From Paenibacillus mucilaginosus 3016 (lineage in GTDB: Bacteria; Bacillota; Bacilli; Paenibacillales; NBRC-103111): 64,000 nucleotides of DNA. Shown here piece by piece: positions 26,849 through 35,387 of this stretch (position 1 is its first letter; every line of letters begins with the position of its first letter). A model generated the notes under the pieces. It did no database searches. It saw only the letters and a program-made list of their open reading frames with translations, and was not told the DNA's origin. Made by a program: the position numbers and the translations under genes. The stretch lies in contig NC_016935.1 of the NCBI RefSeq assembly GCF_000250655.1, positions 948,001 through 1,012,000 of the forward strand. The letters are read 5' to 3'.

Positions 26849-27880
26849 ATGCGCGACGGTCTCGGAAAACAACTGAAACACGATGTGTTTAATCACGCCG
26901 GAGTGGTGATCGTACCGGCAGGGACGCTCCTGACAGAGGAGCATCTGGAGCTCTTCGGCAAGCACGGGATCGAGCCCGGGCAGATTGTCGTATCGGCAAC
27001 GGCCCCGAAGTCGTACCCGAAGTCTGCCCGCCGGGCATCCGGCTCCTTGGTTCAGTCGGTACGGAAAGCGGCGGAGCAGTCGAAGATGCTGTTTGAGCAG
27101 ACGGCCCTCACCAAAAAAATTCCGGTCATGGAACTGCGGGGAACCATCCTTCCCGCTGTCCGGCAGATTGCCGCAAATGACGATGTGTTTGCTTTGTTCG
27201 AGGCCGTGAAAGCGCAGGATGAGTATACGTATCAGCACAACATCGGTGTGGGGGTTCTATCGACGTTGATCGGAAAATGGATGGGTCTGGATGAGATGGA
27301 ACTGAACATCCTGAGTCTCGGCGCGACGCTCCATGACGTAGGCAAGGTGAACATTCCGCTGGAGATTCTGAACAAGCCGGGGAAGCTGACTCCTGAGGAG
27401 TATGCGCTGATCAAGAAGCACACCGTATACGGGTATGAGCTTCTCAAGGATACGGTGGGGCTGAGCTACCGGATCGCGCTGATTGCCCTTCAGCATCATG
27501 AGCGGGGGGACGGGAAGGGATACCCTCTTGGCCTGCGGAAGGACCAGACCGATCCGCTCAGCAAGATCGTCGCCGTCGCCGATGTGTTCCATGCCATGTC
27601 TTCCAAGCGGCCGTATCATGATCCGATGCCGTTCACGGAGGTGGTCGGACAGATGCGGCAGGGGGTATTCGGGCAGCTCGATCCGGAGATTGTTACGGTC
27701 TTCCTGAACGGCATGGCCCAGCGGCTCCTCGGGCGGGAAGTGCTCTTGACCGATGGCCGGGTGGGCGAAGTCGTGCTCATTCATCCGCATGACAAGACCT
27801 CGCCGCTTATAAGGACGGGCTCTTCCTTCGTCGATCTCAGCAAGGAGCGGCATGTGGCCATCCGGTCCGTTGCCGTATGA
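26849..27880 (+). CDS. HD-GYP cyclic-di-GMP phosphodiesterase
   Basis: A 343-residue cytosolic protein. An N-terminal DUF3391-like segment of about 100 residues (FNHAGVVIVPAGTLLTEEH) is followed by an HD-GYP domain: HD in LHDVGKVNIP (about 162-163), HHERGDGKGYPLGL (GYP about 224-226) and ADVFHAMSSKRPYH. A short C-terminal beta tail follows (RVGEVVLIHPHDKTSPLI). HD-GYP proteins degrade c-di-GMP to pGpG or GMP. It is encoded next to a GGDEF-EAL protein but from its own promoter region, which carries a tandem repeat. ATG 26849 follows GCGGGGGAAA; the longer upstream frame has no ribosome site. Confidence 0.93.
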   Translation: MRDGLGKQLKHDVFNHAGVVIVPAGTLLTEEHLELFGKHGIEPGQIVVSATAPKSYPKSARRASGSLVQSVRKAAEQSKMLFEQTALTKKIPVMELRGTILPAVRQIAANDDVFALFEAVKAQDEYTYQHNIGVGVLSTLIGKWMGLDEMELNILSLGATLHDVGKVNIPLEILNKPGKLTPEEYALIKKHTVYGYELLKDTVGLSYRIALIALQHHERGDGKGYPLGLRKDQTDPLSKIVAVADVFHAMSSKRPYHDPMPFTEVVGQMRQGVFGQLDPEIVTVFLNGMAQRLLGREVLLTDGRVGEVVLIHPHDKTSPLIRTGSSFVDLSKERHVAIRSVAV

Positions 27881-27987
27881 CCTCGGTTTAGGGAGGATTG
27901 GCGAACGGTATCCTTCCGATCCTCCTGTTCATCACAGACGGCTCGAGCATCCCGGTCGTCTGCATTTCCGTTTTCGCGCCTGAACAA

Positions 27988-28027
27988 CAAAAGCCGCCTC
28001 CCATGCAGCATGGGGAGGCGGCTTTTG
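27988..28027. terminator. Bidirectional terminator between convergent genes
   Basis: AAAAGCCGCCTCCC pairs with GGGGAGGCGGCTTTT around a small loop. It serves both the HD-GYP gene and the converging 5'-nucleotidase gene. Confidence 0.9.
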
Positions 28028-28058
28028 TTAGTTATAACGAGAATGAGGGCCGAACATT

Positions 28059-30233
28059 TTATTTCAGATCCAGACGAACCTCGCGGTCATCTTGCGGAAG
28101 GGAGATCGGCTTGCCGGAAGCTCCCTGTTCCTTCAGGTATTCCACCCAAGCGTCGAGCATAATCCGGCCGTCCTTCCAGTCGGTCACTTCACCGAATGCG
28201 GTGAAGCCGTCGCCTTGGCCTGTAGCCATGAAGTCGTTGGTGGTTACCGAGAACGTGCGGGCTTCATTGTACTTGCCGTCGACGAAGACCGGAGTGCCGT
28301 CAAGCAGCGTAATCTTCGTGTATTTCTCGCCGGCCGGCTTCGTGTTGTCCCACTCTACCTTGAGACCGGAGAATTGAATTGCAGGCAGCTGCGAGTACTT
28401 GTCGGTGACTTCCAGCAGAGCCTTGATCTGCTTGGCGGTCATCGTACCCGTCCGGTTGTAGTTGCCGAACGGCAGCACTTCGAACAGCTTGCCGTACGTG
28501 ACGTCGCCGGCTTCGATCTCGGCACGGAGGCCGCCGATGTTCGTGAAGGCGATGTCGGACTTCTCCGACCAGCGCATCGCATCCGTGACGGAGTTGCCGA
28601 TCGGCGTCACGCCGTCACGTACCTGATTGCCGTTTACGGCATAGCGGAAGGACTGGGTCGACCACTTCCCGGCCGCTACGGCAATCTTCTCATTCGTCTT
28701 TTCTGCGATCTTCGCCTGGTAATCGGCTACGGTCTTCTTCACTTCTTCGTCAGCGGTCGTCAGATTCGTATACGTCTCGAGCATGGAGACGTTCGAGGAG
28801 ACGACCTTCTTCGTATCGCGGTCAACGAACAGCTGGATATGGCCGACGGCATACAGCCAGCTCTGCGCTTCCACAACCGGAACGCCGTTCACGTGGCCTG
28901 CTACCCGGCGGTGGGAGTGGCCTCCGACGATCGCATCCAGCAGGGTAGTGCCGGTGCCGTTCGCCAGGTCGACGAGCTCGCCCATGATTTCCTGGGACTT
29001 CGTATCCTGTTCGCCCGGAAGGTGGGAGGTGACGATGACGAGATCGGCCCCCTGCGCCCGGAGCTCAGCCGCGAGTTCCTTCGCATAAGGCACGGGATCG
29101 GCGAACGTCAGGCCTTCGATGTTCGTCGATTTCGTCGTGGTCTTCGTCTGCGGCGTAGCGAGGCCGATGATGCCGATTTTGAGGCCCGCCTTCTCGACGA
29201 TCGCGTAAGGCTGAGCCCACTCTACGCGCTTGCCGGTCTTGTCGTCGATAATGTTGGCGCCGAGAATCGGGAATTCGGCTTTCTTGATATTCTCGATGAG
29301 CACGTCGCGCCCGAAGTCGAATTCATGGTTGCCGATTGCCGCGGCATCATATTCCACATCCGCCATCGAGTCCATGACCGATTGGCCGTTCGTCGTGTTG
29401 GAGATCAGCGTCCCCTGCCATGCGTCGCCGCCGTCTACAACCACGGTGCCTTCAGGGTTGACGGAACGGAAGTCGTTCACAATGCCGCCGAGGGTTTCGA
29501 TGCCGCCCTGCGCCTGCTTGCGCTTCGTGTCGAAGCCGACTTCAATGTGGCCGTGGATGTCGTTGGTGGTGAGAATGTCGATGAGCTGGAACGCCAGCGG
29601 TTTCAGCGCTTTGACCGCTTCGTCGCGGGTGACGGCGGCCTGCGGCTCGAAATTGCCGTCGAGCGCAGGCTGGAAGAGACCGGCCAGCACGCCGTAGGCC
29701 ACGAACGGACGGGCGGATTCGCTGATCGAAGCCCCGTCCTTAAAATAATTCAGCACTTCCGTATGTACTTCAGGCGCTTTGCCTTTGGTCATGGCGCGGC
29801 CGATCATGACAGCGAGTTCTTCGCGGGTCACCGCGGCGTTCGGCTTGAACTCTCCGCTCCCGGTCACGATTCCTGCGGCTGCGGCGCTTATCACCGCGGG
29901 ACGCTGCCAAGCCTCCAGGTCGGAGAAAGGCGTCTGGGAGCTGTCGGACGGCACCAGCTTGGCTGCACGCGCGATCATCGTCACGAGCTCGGCACGGGTG
30001 ACCGTGCGGCTGCCGGCGAGGTCCGAGGTGCCCGGATAGCCTTCGACAATGCCTTTGTCGAACGCGAGCTTCATGTCGGAGTTCAGAGCGGCAGCGGCAG
30101 CTGCGGTGCCTTCGGCTGCATAAGCGGCAGGCAGGGTGGAACTGCTTCCGGAGAATGCCGTTCCTCCAAGAATGATGGCCGCCAGCAGCGCCTTGGCTGC
30201 TTTGGGCTGCATGCGGAATCGGTTGTTGCTCAT
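28059..30233 (-). CDS. SLH-anchored 5'-nucleotidase / 2',3'-cyclic nucleotide phosphodiesterase family protein
   Basis: A 724-residue exported protein: signal peptide at residues 1-39, then three S-layer-homology repeats (about 45-215, each with a V-TR-E/D core: TVTRAELVTMIARA, AVTREELAVMIGRA, AVTRDEAVKALKPL). Next is a calcineurin-like phosphatase domain (LTTNDIHGHIEVGF, VVDGGDAWQGT, AIGNHEFDFG, VGGHSHRRV), then the 5'-nucleotidase C-terminal domain (substrate region VTDAMRW, FTNIGGLRAEI). It should be held at the wall through its SLH repeats and release phosphate and nucleosides from extracellular nucleotides, which could feed the NupNOPQ-like importer; that link is inference. GGAGG is positioned before the ATG. 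Confidence 0.92.
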   Translation of the reverse strand: MSNNRFRMQPKAAKALLAAIILGGTAFSGSSSTLPAAYAAEGTAAAAAALNSDMKLAFDKGIVEGYPGTSDLAGSRTVTRAELVTMIARAAKLVPSDSSQTPFSDLEAWQRPAVISAAAAGIVTGSGEFKPNAAVTREELAVMIGRAMTKGKAPEVHTEVLNYFKDGASISESARPFVAYGVLAGLFQPALDGNFEPQAAVTRDEAVKALKPLAFQLIDILTTNDIHGHIEVGFDTKRKQAQGGIETLGGIVNDFRSVNPEGTVVVDGGDAWQGTLISNTTNGQSVMDSMADVEYDAAAIGNHEFDFGRDVLIENIKKAEFPILGANIIDDKTGKRVEWAQPYAIVEKAGLKIGIIGLATPQTKTTTKSTNIEGLTFADPVPYAKELAAELRAQGADLVIVTSHLPGEQDTKSQEIMGELVDLANGTGTTLLDAIVGGHSHRRVAGHVNGVPVVEAQSWLYAVGHIQLFVDRDTKKVVSSNVSMLETYTNLTTADEEVKKTVADYQAKIAEKTNEKIAVAAGKWSTQSFRYAVNGNQVRDGVTPIGNSVTDAMRWSEKSDIAFTNIGGLRAEIEAGDVTYGKLFEVLPFGNYNRTGTMTAKQIKALLEVTDKYSQLPAIQFSGLKVEWDNTKPAGEKYTKITLLDGTPVFVDGKYNEARTFSVTTNDFMATGQGDGFTAFGEVTDWKDGRIMLDAWVEYLKEQGASGKPISLPQDDREVRLDLK

Positions 30234-30352
30234 AGTGTGGCCTCCTTGACCGTCTTCTTGTGGATGAGTCTAGTAAATGAGAACAAATCTAGTATAGCGT
30301 ATGGGACGTGAACGGTGTGTAAAGAAATAGGACTTCAGGGTGAAAAAAGTCG

Positions 30353-30377
30353 AAAAAACCGCCCTCCTTGAGGGCGG
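30353..30377 (-). terminator. Terminator of the MATE exporter gene
   Basis: CCGCCCT (30359-30365) pairs with AGGGCGG (30371-30377). Read on the minus strand, the hairpin is followed by six T. Confidence 0.85.
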
Positions 30378-30435
30378 AGGGCGGCAGTCTTTTTTGCTTG
30401 AAATGCAGCGTGCCGGTAAACCGGCTTTCGAGCCG

Positions 30436-31827
30436 TTAGCCCTGGATCATCAGCGATTCGTTCCTGGGCTGCGCGAGCGGGGCGGGCTGCTGCAGCAGCT
30501 TCCAGCGGCGGAGCATCAGGACGCCGCGGATGAGCTCGTCGCTGATCATGGCGATGTAGATGCCGTGGATCCCGAGCCCGAGCGGAATTGATAAGTAATA
30601 GCCGAGGCCGGTGGCCACCAGCCAGATGGAGAACAGGCCGATGGTCATCATGTAGCGGGTATCCCCGATGGCGGTCAGCGCTCCGTTCATGGCCATATTG
30701 AGCATTTTGAAGGGCTGCAGCGCGAGGTTCAGCCCAAGCAGCGAGACGCCGATGGCGATGATGGCGGCGTCTGCCGTGAACAGCGGCAGAATCCGGTCGC
30801 CGAGGACGAAGAGCAGCAGGGCATTGATCATCACGAGTGCAAGCCCGATCCACAGGGCGCTGAAGGCGCTGCGGTTCGCCTCCTTCCGCATCCCGGCCCC
30901 GTACAAGTGGGCGACGCGGATCTGGGCGGCCATCGCGAGGGAGTTGCCAAGAATAAAGCAGAACGACTCGAGTGTATTCATGTAGGTCCGGGCCGCGAGC
31001 TCCGCCGCGCCGAGCATGGCGACGAAGGAGAAGAGAAGCAGCTGGGAGAACACCCAGGAGGCCATATTCACGCCCATCGGCCACCCGATCTTCAGCACTT
31101 CCCTGAACAGCGGACGGTCGAACAGCCGCAGGTCCGCCCAGCCGATCCGGCGGTGGAAGGCGTGCAGGAAGACGTAGGCAAGCACCAGGGTGCCGAGCAG
31201 GCGGGAGACCAGCGTCGAGATCGCTACGCCGGTCAGTCCCCAGGCGGGAAGCCCCAGCTCCCCGAAAATAAATCCGTAGTTGAGCACAAGGTGGATGACG
31301 TTCATGCCGATGGCAATATACATCGGGCTGCGCGTGTTGCCCGTGTTGCGCACCGCGGTACTGAGGATCGCCATGGCCGCGGTCAGGACCATGCCGCCGC
31401 CTACAATGGAGATGTAGGTGACCGCCAGCGGAATCAGCTTCTCTTCGAGCTGCATGAGCCGGGCGATCGGCTCGGCGCCGAAGAACAGGAGGGCGCTCAT
31501 CGCGAGGCCGATCCCTACGGATATTTTGGCCGCCATAACGGCGATCGTCCGGGCTTCTTCGGGCCGCTGGGCCCCGAGCTTCTGGGCGATGAGCACGCCG
31601 GCGCCGCCGGCAACGGTCATGAACAGGATCGTCATGGCGTTGAACAGCTGGGTCGAGATGCCCACGACGGCTACGGCATCATCCGAGATGCGGGAAACCA
31701 TCAGGGTGTCGGCTGTGCCGAGCAGGAACTGCAGGAACATTTCGATAAAGATAGGCCATGTCAGGATCCACAGGGATGGGATTCGTTTGGTTTCATTATC
31801 CGGGGGTGACGCTTTCTCTCTAAACAT
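30436..31827 (-). CDS. MATE-family multidrug/cation exporter
   Basis: A 463-residue integral membrane protein with 12 hydrophobic segments in two related halves. It carries the typical MATE sequence in each: WPIFIEMFLQFLLGTADTLM, AVRNTGNTRSPMYIA, IGWPMGVNMASWVFSQ and NGALTAIGDTRYMMT. MATE proteins export cationic drugs or metabolites by Na+ or H+ antiport. The start MFREKASPP is supported by GGAG about 8 bases upstream; ATG 31854 has none. It is divergent from an AraC regulator that might control it. Confidence 0.9.
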   Translation of the reverse strand: MFREKASPPDNETKRIPSLWILTWPIFIEMFLQFLLGTADTLMVSRISDDAVAVVGISTQLFNAMTILFMTVAGGAGVLIAQKLGAQRPEEARTIAVMAAKISVGIGLAMSALLFFGAEPIARLMQLEEKLIPLAVTYISIVGGGMVLTAAMAILSTAVRNTGNTRSPMYIAIGMNVIHLVLNYGFIFGELGLPAWGLTGVAISTLVSRLLGTLVLAYVFLHAFHRRIGWADLRLFDRPLFREVLKIGWPMGVNMASWVFSQLLLFSFVAMLGAAELAARTYMNTLESFCFILGNSLAMAAQIRVAHLYGAGMRKEANRSAFSALWIGLALVMINALLLFVLGDRILPLFTADAAIIAIGVSLLGLNLALQPFKMLNMAMNGALTAIGDTRYMMTIGLFSIWLVATGLGYYLSIPLGLGIHGIYIAMISDELIRGVLMLRRWKLLQQPAPLAQPRNESLMIQG

Positions 31828-32001
31828 AGGGGTTCTCCACTGCCTTTCTTTCATGGAACTGATGCCGGTGTGCTGCTTTGATACCTTGAGGAACACGGCC
31901 GCTTGCTATTTCACATTGTAGAAGGTATTCTGGGGGCGATGTTGCAGATTCCGAACGAAAACTATCACAATTCCAACCTGAGTCAGACAGGGGGAGAGGT
32001 C

Positions 32002-32871
32002 ATGACCATTCTCGAGTTCACGGCACCGCCGCTGCCGTATTACATTGCGAGCGGCTTCGAGCCGATGAGGCCCGGCCGCAAGCATCCGAACCGCCGGAGC
32101 ATCGGTGTCTTCGATCTGCTTGTCGTCACCTCAGGCTGTCTCTACATGGGGGAAGAAGACCGCCATTATGACGTGACGGCAGGACACGCGCTGATCCTGA
32201 GGCCTGACTGCCACCACTATCCGGTTCAGCCCTGTCTCGAGCCGACGGAGCACTACTGGCTGCACTTTGGCACCACGGGGGCCTGGAGCGCGGCAGAGAC
32301 GCTCCCAAGCCAGCCGGCAGGGGAGCGGGAGGAGAAAAAATATTTCACGATGGAAACCTTTCCCATGCGGCTTCCGCAGTTTATTCGTCTGCCGCGCCCG
32401 GCGGCGGTCTACGAGCCGCTCCGGCAGCTGACCGAGCTGGAGCCCGAATCCCACCGCAGCTGGGCGCGCTGGAAGCTGCAGCTCACGTTCCAATCGGTGC
32501 TGGAGCAGCTCAGCGGAGCATTGGAGGCCCAGGCCGCGGTGCCGGGCGCCAAGGTGGCCGAACGGGCGGCCTCTTACCTGCGCGCCCATTACCGGGAGGC
32601 GGTGACGGCCCCGATGCTCGGGGAGGCGCTTAACTTTCACCCCGTCTATATCGCCCGCTGCATGCAGCAGGAATTCGGGTGCTCCCCCTTTGAGTACCTG
32701 ATGCATTACCGGCTCGAACAGGCGAAGCTGAAGCTGCTGCAGACGGACCTGTCGATCGCCCGAATCGCCGAGGAAGTGGGCTTTAACCAGCCGGCCTATT
32801 TCACCTCCTGCTTTACGAAGCAGGAAGGGGTCACCCCCCGGATGTACCGCAAGCGGTTCTCCCACGAATAA
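32002..32871 (+). CDS. AraC-family regulator with cupin sensor
   Basis: A 289-residue regulator. The N-terminal AraC-type ligand pocket (about 15-155) includes VVTSGCLYMGEEDRHYDV and ALILRPDCHHYPVQP. The C-terminal DNA-binding domain (about 190-285) has EALNFHPVYIARCMQQEFG and IAEEVGFNQPAYFTSCFTKQ, ending GVTPRMYRKRF. The start is set by GGGGGAGAGGTC before ATG 32002. The regulated genes are not known; the divergent MATE gene is one candidate. Confidence 0.88.
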   Translation: MTILEFTAPPLPYYIASGFEPMRPGRKHPNRRSIGVFDLLVVTSGCLYMGEEDRHYDVTAGHALILRPDCHHYPVQPCLEPTEHYWLHFGTTGAWSAAETLPSQPAGEREEKKYFTMETFPMRLPQFIRLPRPAAVYEPLRQLTELEPESHRSWARWKLQLTFQSVLEQLSGALEAQAAVPGAKVAERAASYLRAHYREAVTAPMLGEALNFHPVYIARCMQQEFGCSPFEYLMHYRLEQAKLKLLQTDLSIARIAEEVGFNQPAYFTSCFTKQEGVTPRMYRKRFSHE

Positions 32872-32933
32872 GTGGAAGGGGAGGGAGGGGATAGTAACTG
32901 CGGACTGGCCGCCGGACAGACACTCGAATATTG

Positions 32934-32962
32934 TTGACAGCAATATAATATCGTTATATACT
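32934..32962 (+). promoter_or_regulatory. Consensus sigma-A promoter of the dioxygenase gene
   Basis: A perfect TTGACA (32934-32939) and TATACT (32957-32962) are separated by exactly 17 bases. The predicted start of transcription falls near 32969, within the inverted repeats described next. Confidence 0.85.
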
Positions 32963-32965
32963 AAC

Positions 32966-32993
32966 TTACATAAAGTAACTATATGAAAATAGT
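32966..32993. promoter_or_regulatory. Overlapping inverted repeats at the start of transcription (candidate operator)
   Basis: TTAC-N5-GTAA (32966-32978) and ACTAT-N6-ATAGT (32978-32993) lie directly downstream of the -10 box. Short A/T-rich inverted repeats at this position are typical of MarR or HxlR/DUF24 repressor sites, which often control ring-cleavage dioxygenases in Bacilli. No such regulator is encoded in the window. Confidence 0.45.
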
Positions 32994-33008
32994 AAAGGAG
33001 ATGCTGTC

Positions 33009-33782
33009 ATGATTCCGTCCTCGATGTTCCTTGCCCACGGTTCTCCCATGCTTGCGATCGAAGATACGGAGTATGCGCGTTTTTTGGGAAGGCTTGCCAA
33101 AGGCATCCGGCCCAAAGCGATTGTTATTTTTACAGCCCACTGGGAGAGCGAGATAACAACGGTATCCTCTTCCGATGAAGTGTACGAGACGATCTATGAT
33201 TTCGGCGGGTTCCCGGACGAGCTCTATGAGGTTCGCTACAACGCCAGGGGATCCTCGATTGTGGCCGGCTTGGTAACGGATCGCCTGAAGGCGGCCGGCA
33301 TTCCGGTCCGTCAGGATACGCAGCGGGGGCTCGACCACGGGTCCTGGACGCTGCTCCACCGGATGTATCCGGAGGCGGACATCCCGGTCGTACAGGTGTC
33401 GGTGAACCCTTACCTCGCGCCGAAGGACCAATTCCGCATCGGCGAAGCCCTTCGCGGCCTGAACCGCGAGGAGATCCTTGTGATCGGCAGCGGAGTAACG
33501 GTCCACAACCTGCGGATGCTCCGCTGGGGCCAGAGCACGCCCGAAGCATGGGCGGTCGAGTTCGATGACTGGCTGCTCGCCCGGCTGGAAGAGCAGGATT
33601 ACGAGAGCCTCTTCCGCTACGCCGAGCTTGCGCCGCATGCCCGCCAGGCCGTCCCCCGGGCGGAGCACTTCGTGCCTTTCTTCATCGCACTGGGCGCAGG
33701 GGCGGAGGGCAGCGAGCCGGAAGTCATTCACCGCAGCTATGATCTGGGCACGCTGAGCTATCTCAGCTTGCAGCAGGCGTAA
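33009..33782 (+). CDS. DODA-type extradiol ring-cleavage dioxygenase (class III, YgiD-like)
   Basis: A 257-residue cytosolic enzyme. It begins with MFLAHGSPMLAIED (metal-ligand His), then VIFTAHWES (second His), RGLDHGSWTLLHRMYPEADI, and HFVPFFIALGAGAEG near the C-terminus, the expected pattern for LigB/DODA family members with one non-heme metal ion. These open catechol-type rings, sometimes in quinone or catechol detoxification. AAAGGAG precedes ATG 33009. It is a single-gene transcript with its own consensus promoter and terminator. The natural substrate is not known. Confidence 0.9.
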   Translation: MIPSSMFLAHGSPMLAIEDTEYARFLGRLAKGIRPKAIVIFTAHWESEITTVSSSDEVYETIYDFGGFPDELYEVRYNARGSSIVAGLVTDRLKAAGIPVRQDTQRGLDHGSWTLLHRMYPEADIPVVQVSVNPYLAPKDQFRIGEALRGLNREEILVIGSGVTVHNLRMLRWGQSTPEAWAVEFDDWLLARLEEQDYESLFRYAELAPHARQAVPRAEHFVPFFIALGAGAEGSEPEVIHRSYDLGTLSYLSLQQA

Positions 33783-33805
33783 GGCACACCACCGCGCATA
33801 CCAAA

Positions 33806-33848
33806 GAAGGAGCGTTTTCCCGGGGGGAGGACGCTCCTTCTTTTTTTG
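33806..33848 (+). terminator. Terminator of the dioxygenase gene
   Basis: GAAGGAGCGT (33806-33815) pairs with ACGCTCCTTC (33831-33840), followed by seven or more T. Confidence 0.9.
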
Positions 33849-33868
33849 AAAAATAATAAACACGCATC

Positions 33869-33902
33869 GTCCTTAAAGGACGGTGAAGCCGTTTATCTCA
33901 CC
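33869..33902. repeat. 34-nt conserved element, copy 2
   Basis: It matches the element at 3819-3852 (about 29 of 34 positions) in the same orientation and again lies between converging transcription units, about 20 bases after a terminator T-run. Read on the minus strand, GGTGA can pair with TCACC around the conserved core. The same position pair is G-C in copy 1 and T-A here, hinting at a kept hairpin. The stop codon of the putative small membrane protein lies inside it. Confidence 0.5.
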
Positions 33903-34193
33903 CTCCGCTCGTCTCCGAATCGGAATCGGCTGCGATCGCCGTCAGCTCGGCCACCAGGTCATCGAGCTTGTGACGCTGTTTTGCCGTTCGGTCCGATAGG
34001 TCAGGAACGCACATCCCCGTGCAAACACGGCACCGGTAACGAGTACACTGAGAGCCATGAGGGTATTCCTTATGGCGAACTGAGGCAGGATCCCGATCAT
34101 CAGGAGAAAGGAATACATTTTGAGCATAAGTTTGTTGCGCGCTTGCAGGGGGGGGTTCCCGCCTTTCGATAGCTGGAATGGATAACGATCCAT
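33898..34193 (-). pseudogene. Possible frameshifted small membrane protein
   Basis: From ATG 34193 the minus strand encodes MDRYPFQLSKGGNPP, then two hydrophobic stretches (MYSFLLMIGILPQFAI and LMALSVLVTGAVFARG). The frame then drifts into SMTWWPS and stops at 33942. In the -1 frame the same DNA gives a natural-looking charged tail (DRTAKQRHKLDDLVAELTA) ending at 33898. A missing base near 33985 would join them into one protein of about 98 residues. The ribosome site is weak. It could be a decayed gene, a sequencing error or chance. Confidence 0.4.
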
Positions 34194-34340
34194 GCTCTTT
34201 TTGTCTGTATTGGAGGGTGGTGATGTTAGAGATAATTTCGGGTGCGGCGGTACAAGATCATGCAAGGGGTGCAGGATTGTCTTATTGCTGAATGCCGCTG
34301 CTTATAGTATGAATGAATCATTCGGGGAAAAAGGGAGCGG

Positions 34341-35006
34341 ATGTTCATGAAACGAATGATCTATAGAGGACAGTTGGCCAAAGGCAGGGAAAGCGAGGGG
34401 CTCGCCTTCCTGCGGGACAACGAGGGAGCACGCCGGCTGGTTTCCGGCGGCAGGCTGATGACGGCGGCAGCGTTTCATTGGGAGGGCCGGCTGTTCCTGT
34501 ATTATGAATGTACCGGAGCGGATGTGGCGCCGGAGGAGCTGGCGGGGGAAGCCGGCCCCTTTCTCATGGACTGGCCCGGGGGCGAAGAGCTTCGGAAATG
34601 GGTGCCGATGATTGACGTCTTTCACTTCAACGAGCCCGTCTCCCGGGAGCATTGGCTGCGCAAGGCGCCGGTGGAGCAGAGAGTGGGGCGTGTCGCCCAT
34701 CTGCGGCCGGAGATGATGAGCAGCTATATCTACTATCACTACCAGCTGCAGGAGGAGCGGGCTTTCCTCGGGAACAAGTACGAGATGATCGCCATGCATG
34801 AGAACCTGCTCTTCGGGTATCAGGAATTCCCCAAGGTGGTGGAGGAACCGCTGAGCCCGCGCAAGCTCCATACCTCGGGCACCCCCGAGAACTGGGAGGA
34901 TTCGCGGATGGATCTGCACTTCCAAGCCTGGCCGGACGGACACCTGTATTTTAAGCCGATCGAGACGGTGTTCGCTTATTATGCGGGGGATGAAGGAGAA
35001 GCATAG
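34341..35006 (+). CDS. Protein of unknown function (221 aa)
   Basis: Not recognised. The soluble 221-residue protein has a beta-strand/helix pattern with many aromatics: AAAFHWEGRLFLYYECTG, WVPMIDVFHFNEPVSREHW, SSYIYYHYQLQEER, and DLHFQAWPDGHLYFKPIETV. There is no signal peptide. The alternation of paired strands and HxF/HF motifs suggests a ferredoxin-like or dimeric alpha-beta barrel fold. The start is ATG 34341 or ATG 34347 after AAGGGAG. It lies upstream of, but not co-transcribed with, the riboswitch-controlled hydrolase. Confidence 0.65.
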   Translation: MFMKRMIYRGQLAKGRESEGLAFLRDNEGARRLVSGGRLMTAAAFHWEGRLFLYYECTGADVAPEELAGEAGPFLMDWPGGEELRKWVPMIDVFHFNEPVSREHWLRKAPVEQRVGRVAHLRPEMMSSYIYYHYQLQEERAFLGNKYEMIAMHENLLFGYQEFPKVVEEPLSPRKLHTSGTPENWEDSRMDLHFQAWPDGHLYFKPIETVFAYYAGDEGEA

Positions 35007-35128
35007 GGACAGATAGTTCATGGTACTTTTGGCATCTGTGTGCAGAGAGCTGTTCACTGCATCCGTGGAATGCAGGACTGACAAGCAAAATCAAGGTCGA
35101 TATTTGTGGAAAAATGCGTATAAAGTAC

Positions 35129-35157
35129 TATACATTTCGGGGTTCGGATGTTATAAT
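35129..35157 (+). promoter_or_regulatory. Promoter of the riboswitch-controlled transcript
   Basis: TATACA (35129-35134) and a perfect TATAAT (35152-35157) are 17 bases apart. The predicted transcript would start about 40 bases upstream of the c-di-GMP aptamer. Confidence 0.6.
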
Positions 35158-35201
35158 CCTACTCAGATAGTACCTTAACGAACAAAAATAAATATCCGAC
35201 A

Positions 35202-35278
35202 AAGGCAAAACTGGTGAAAGCCAGTGACGCAAAGCTACAGGGGCTACAGTCTTTAGGACCATGCCAGCCAGTTGCCGG
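35202..35278 (+). ncRNA. Cyclic-di-GMP-I (GEMM-I) riboswitch aptamer
   Basis: The stretch shows the GEMM-I pattern. A closing stem GGCAA (35204-35208) pairs with TTGCC (35272-35276). A hairpin ACTGGTGAAAGCCAGT has the GAAA tetraloop that docks into its receptor. The near-invariant GACGCAAAGC follows, and a second arm (from CTACAGGGGCTAC to ATGCCAGCCAG) carries the receptor side. The class binds c-di-GMP. It lies in the leader of the GH10 hydrolase gene, followed by a terminator, so control is probably by transcription attenuation. Whether c-di-GMP turns the gene on or off cannot be read safely. Confidence 0.92.
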
Positions 35279-35306
35279 TTGAAAGTAAGTTATTTGTGAA
35301 ACTGCA

Positions 35307-35345
35307 AATAGGCTTATCCGGCTCAATGGATAAGTCTATTTTTCG
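35307..35345 (+). terminator. Riboswitch expression-platform terminator
   Basis: AATAGGCTTATCC (35307-35319) pairs with GGATAAGTCTATT (35328-35340), followed by a T-run. A weaker hairpin TATTTG/CAAATA (35291-35310) overlaps its 5' side and could compete with it, as expected for a switch. Confidence 0.85.
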
Positions 35346-35387
35346 TTCCGCTAAGGATATCCTTTAAACCATTTAGAGGTGATCCCG

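Noticed and set aside
30301-30335. Sigma-A promoter of the 5'-nucleotidase gene on the minus strand
   Set aside because: TATACT is present, but the only TTTACA-like -35 is 20 or more bases away, so no pair with proper spacing could be supported.
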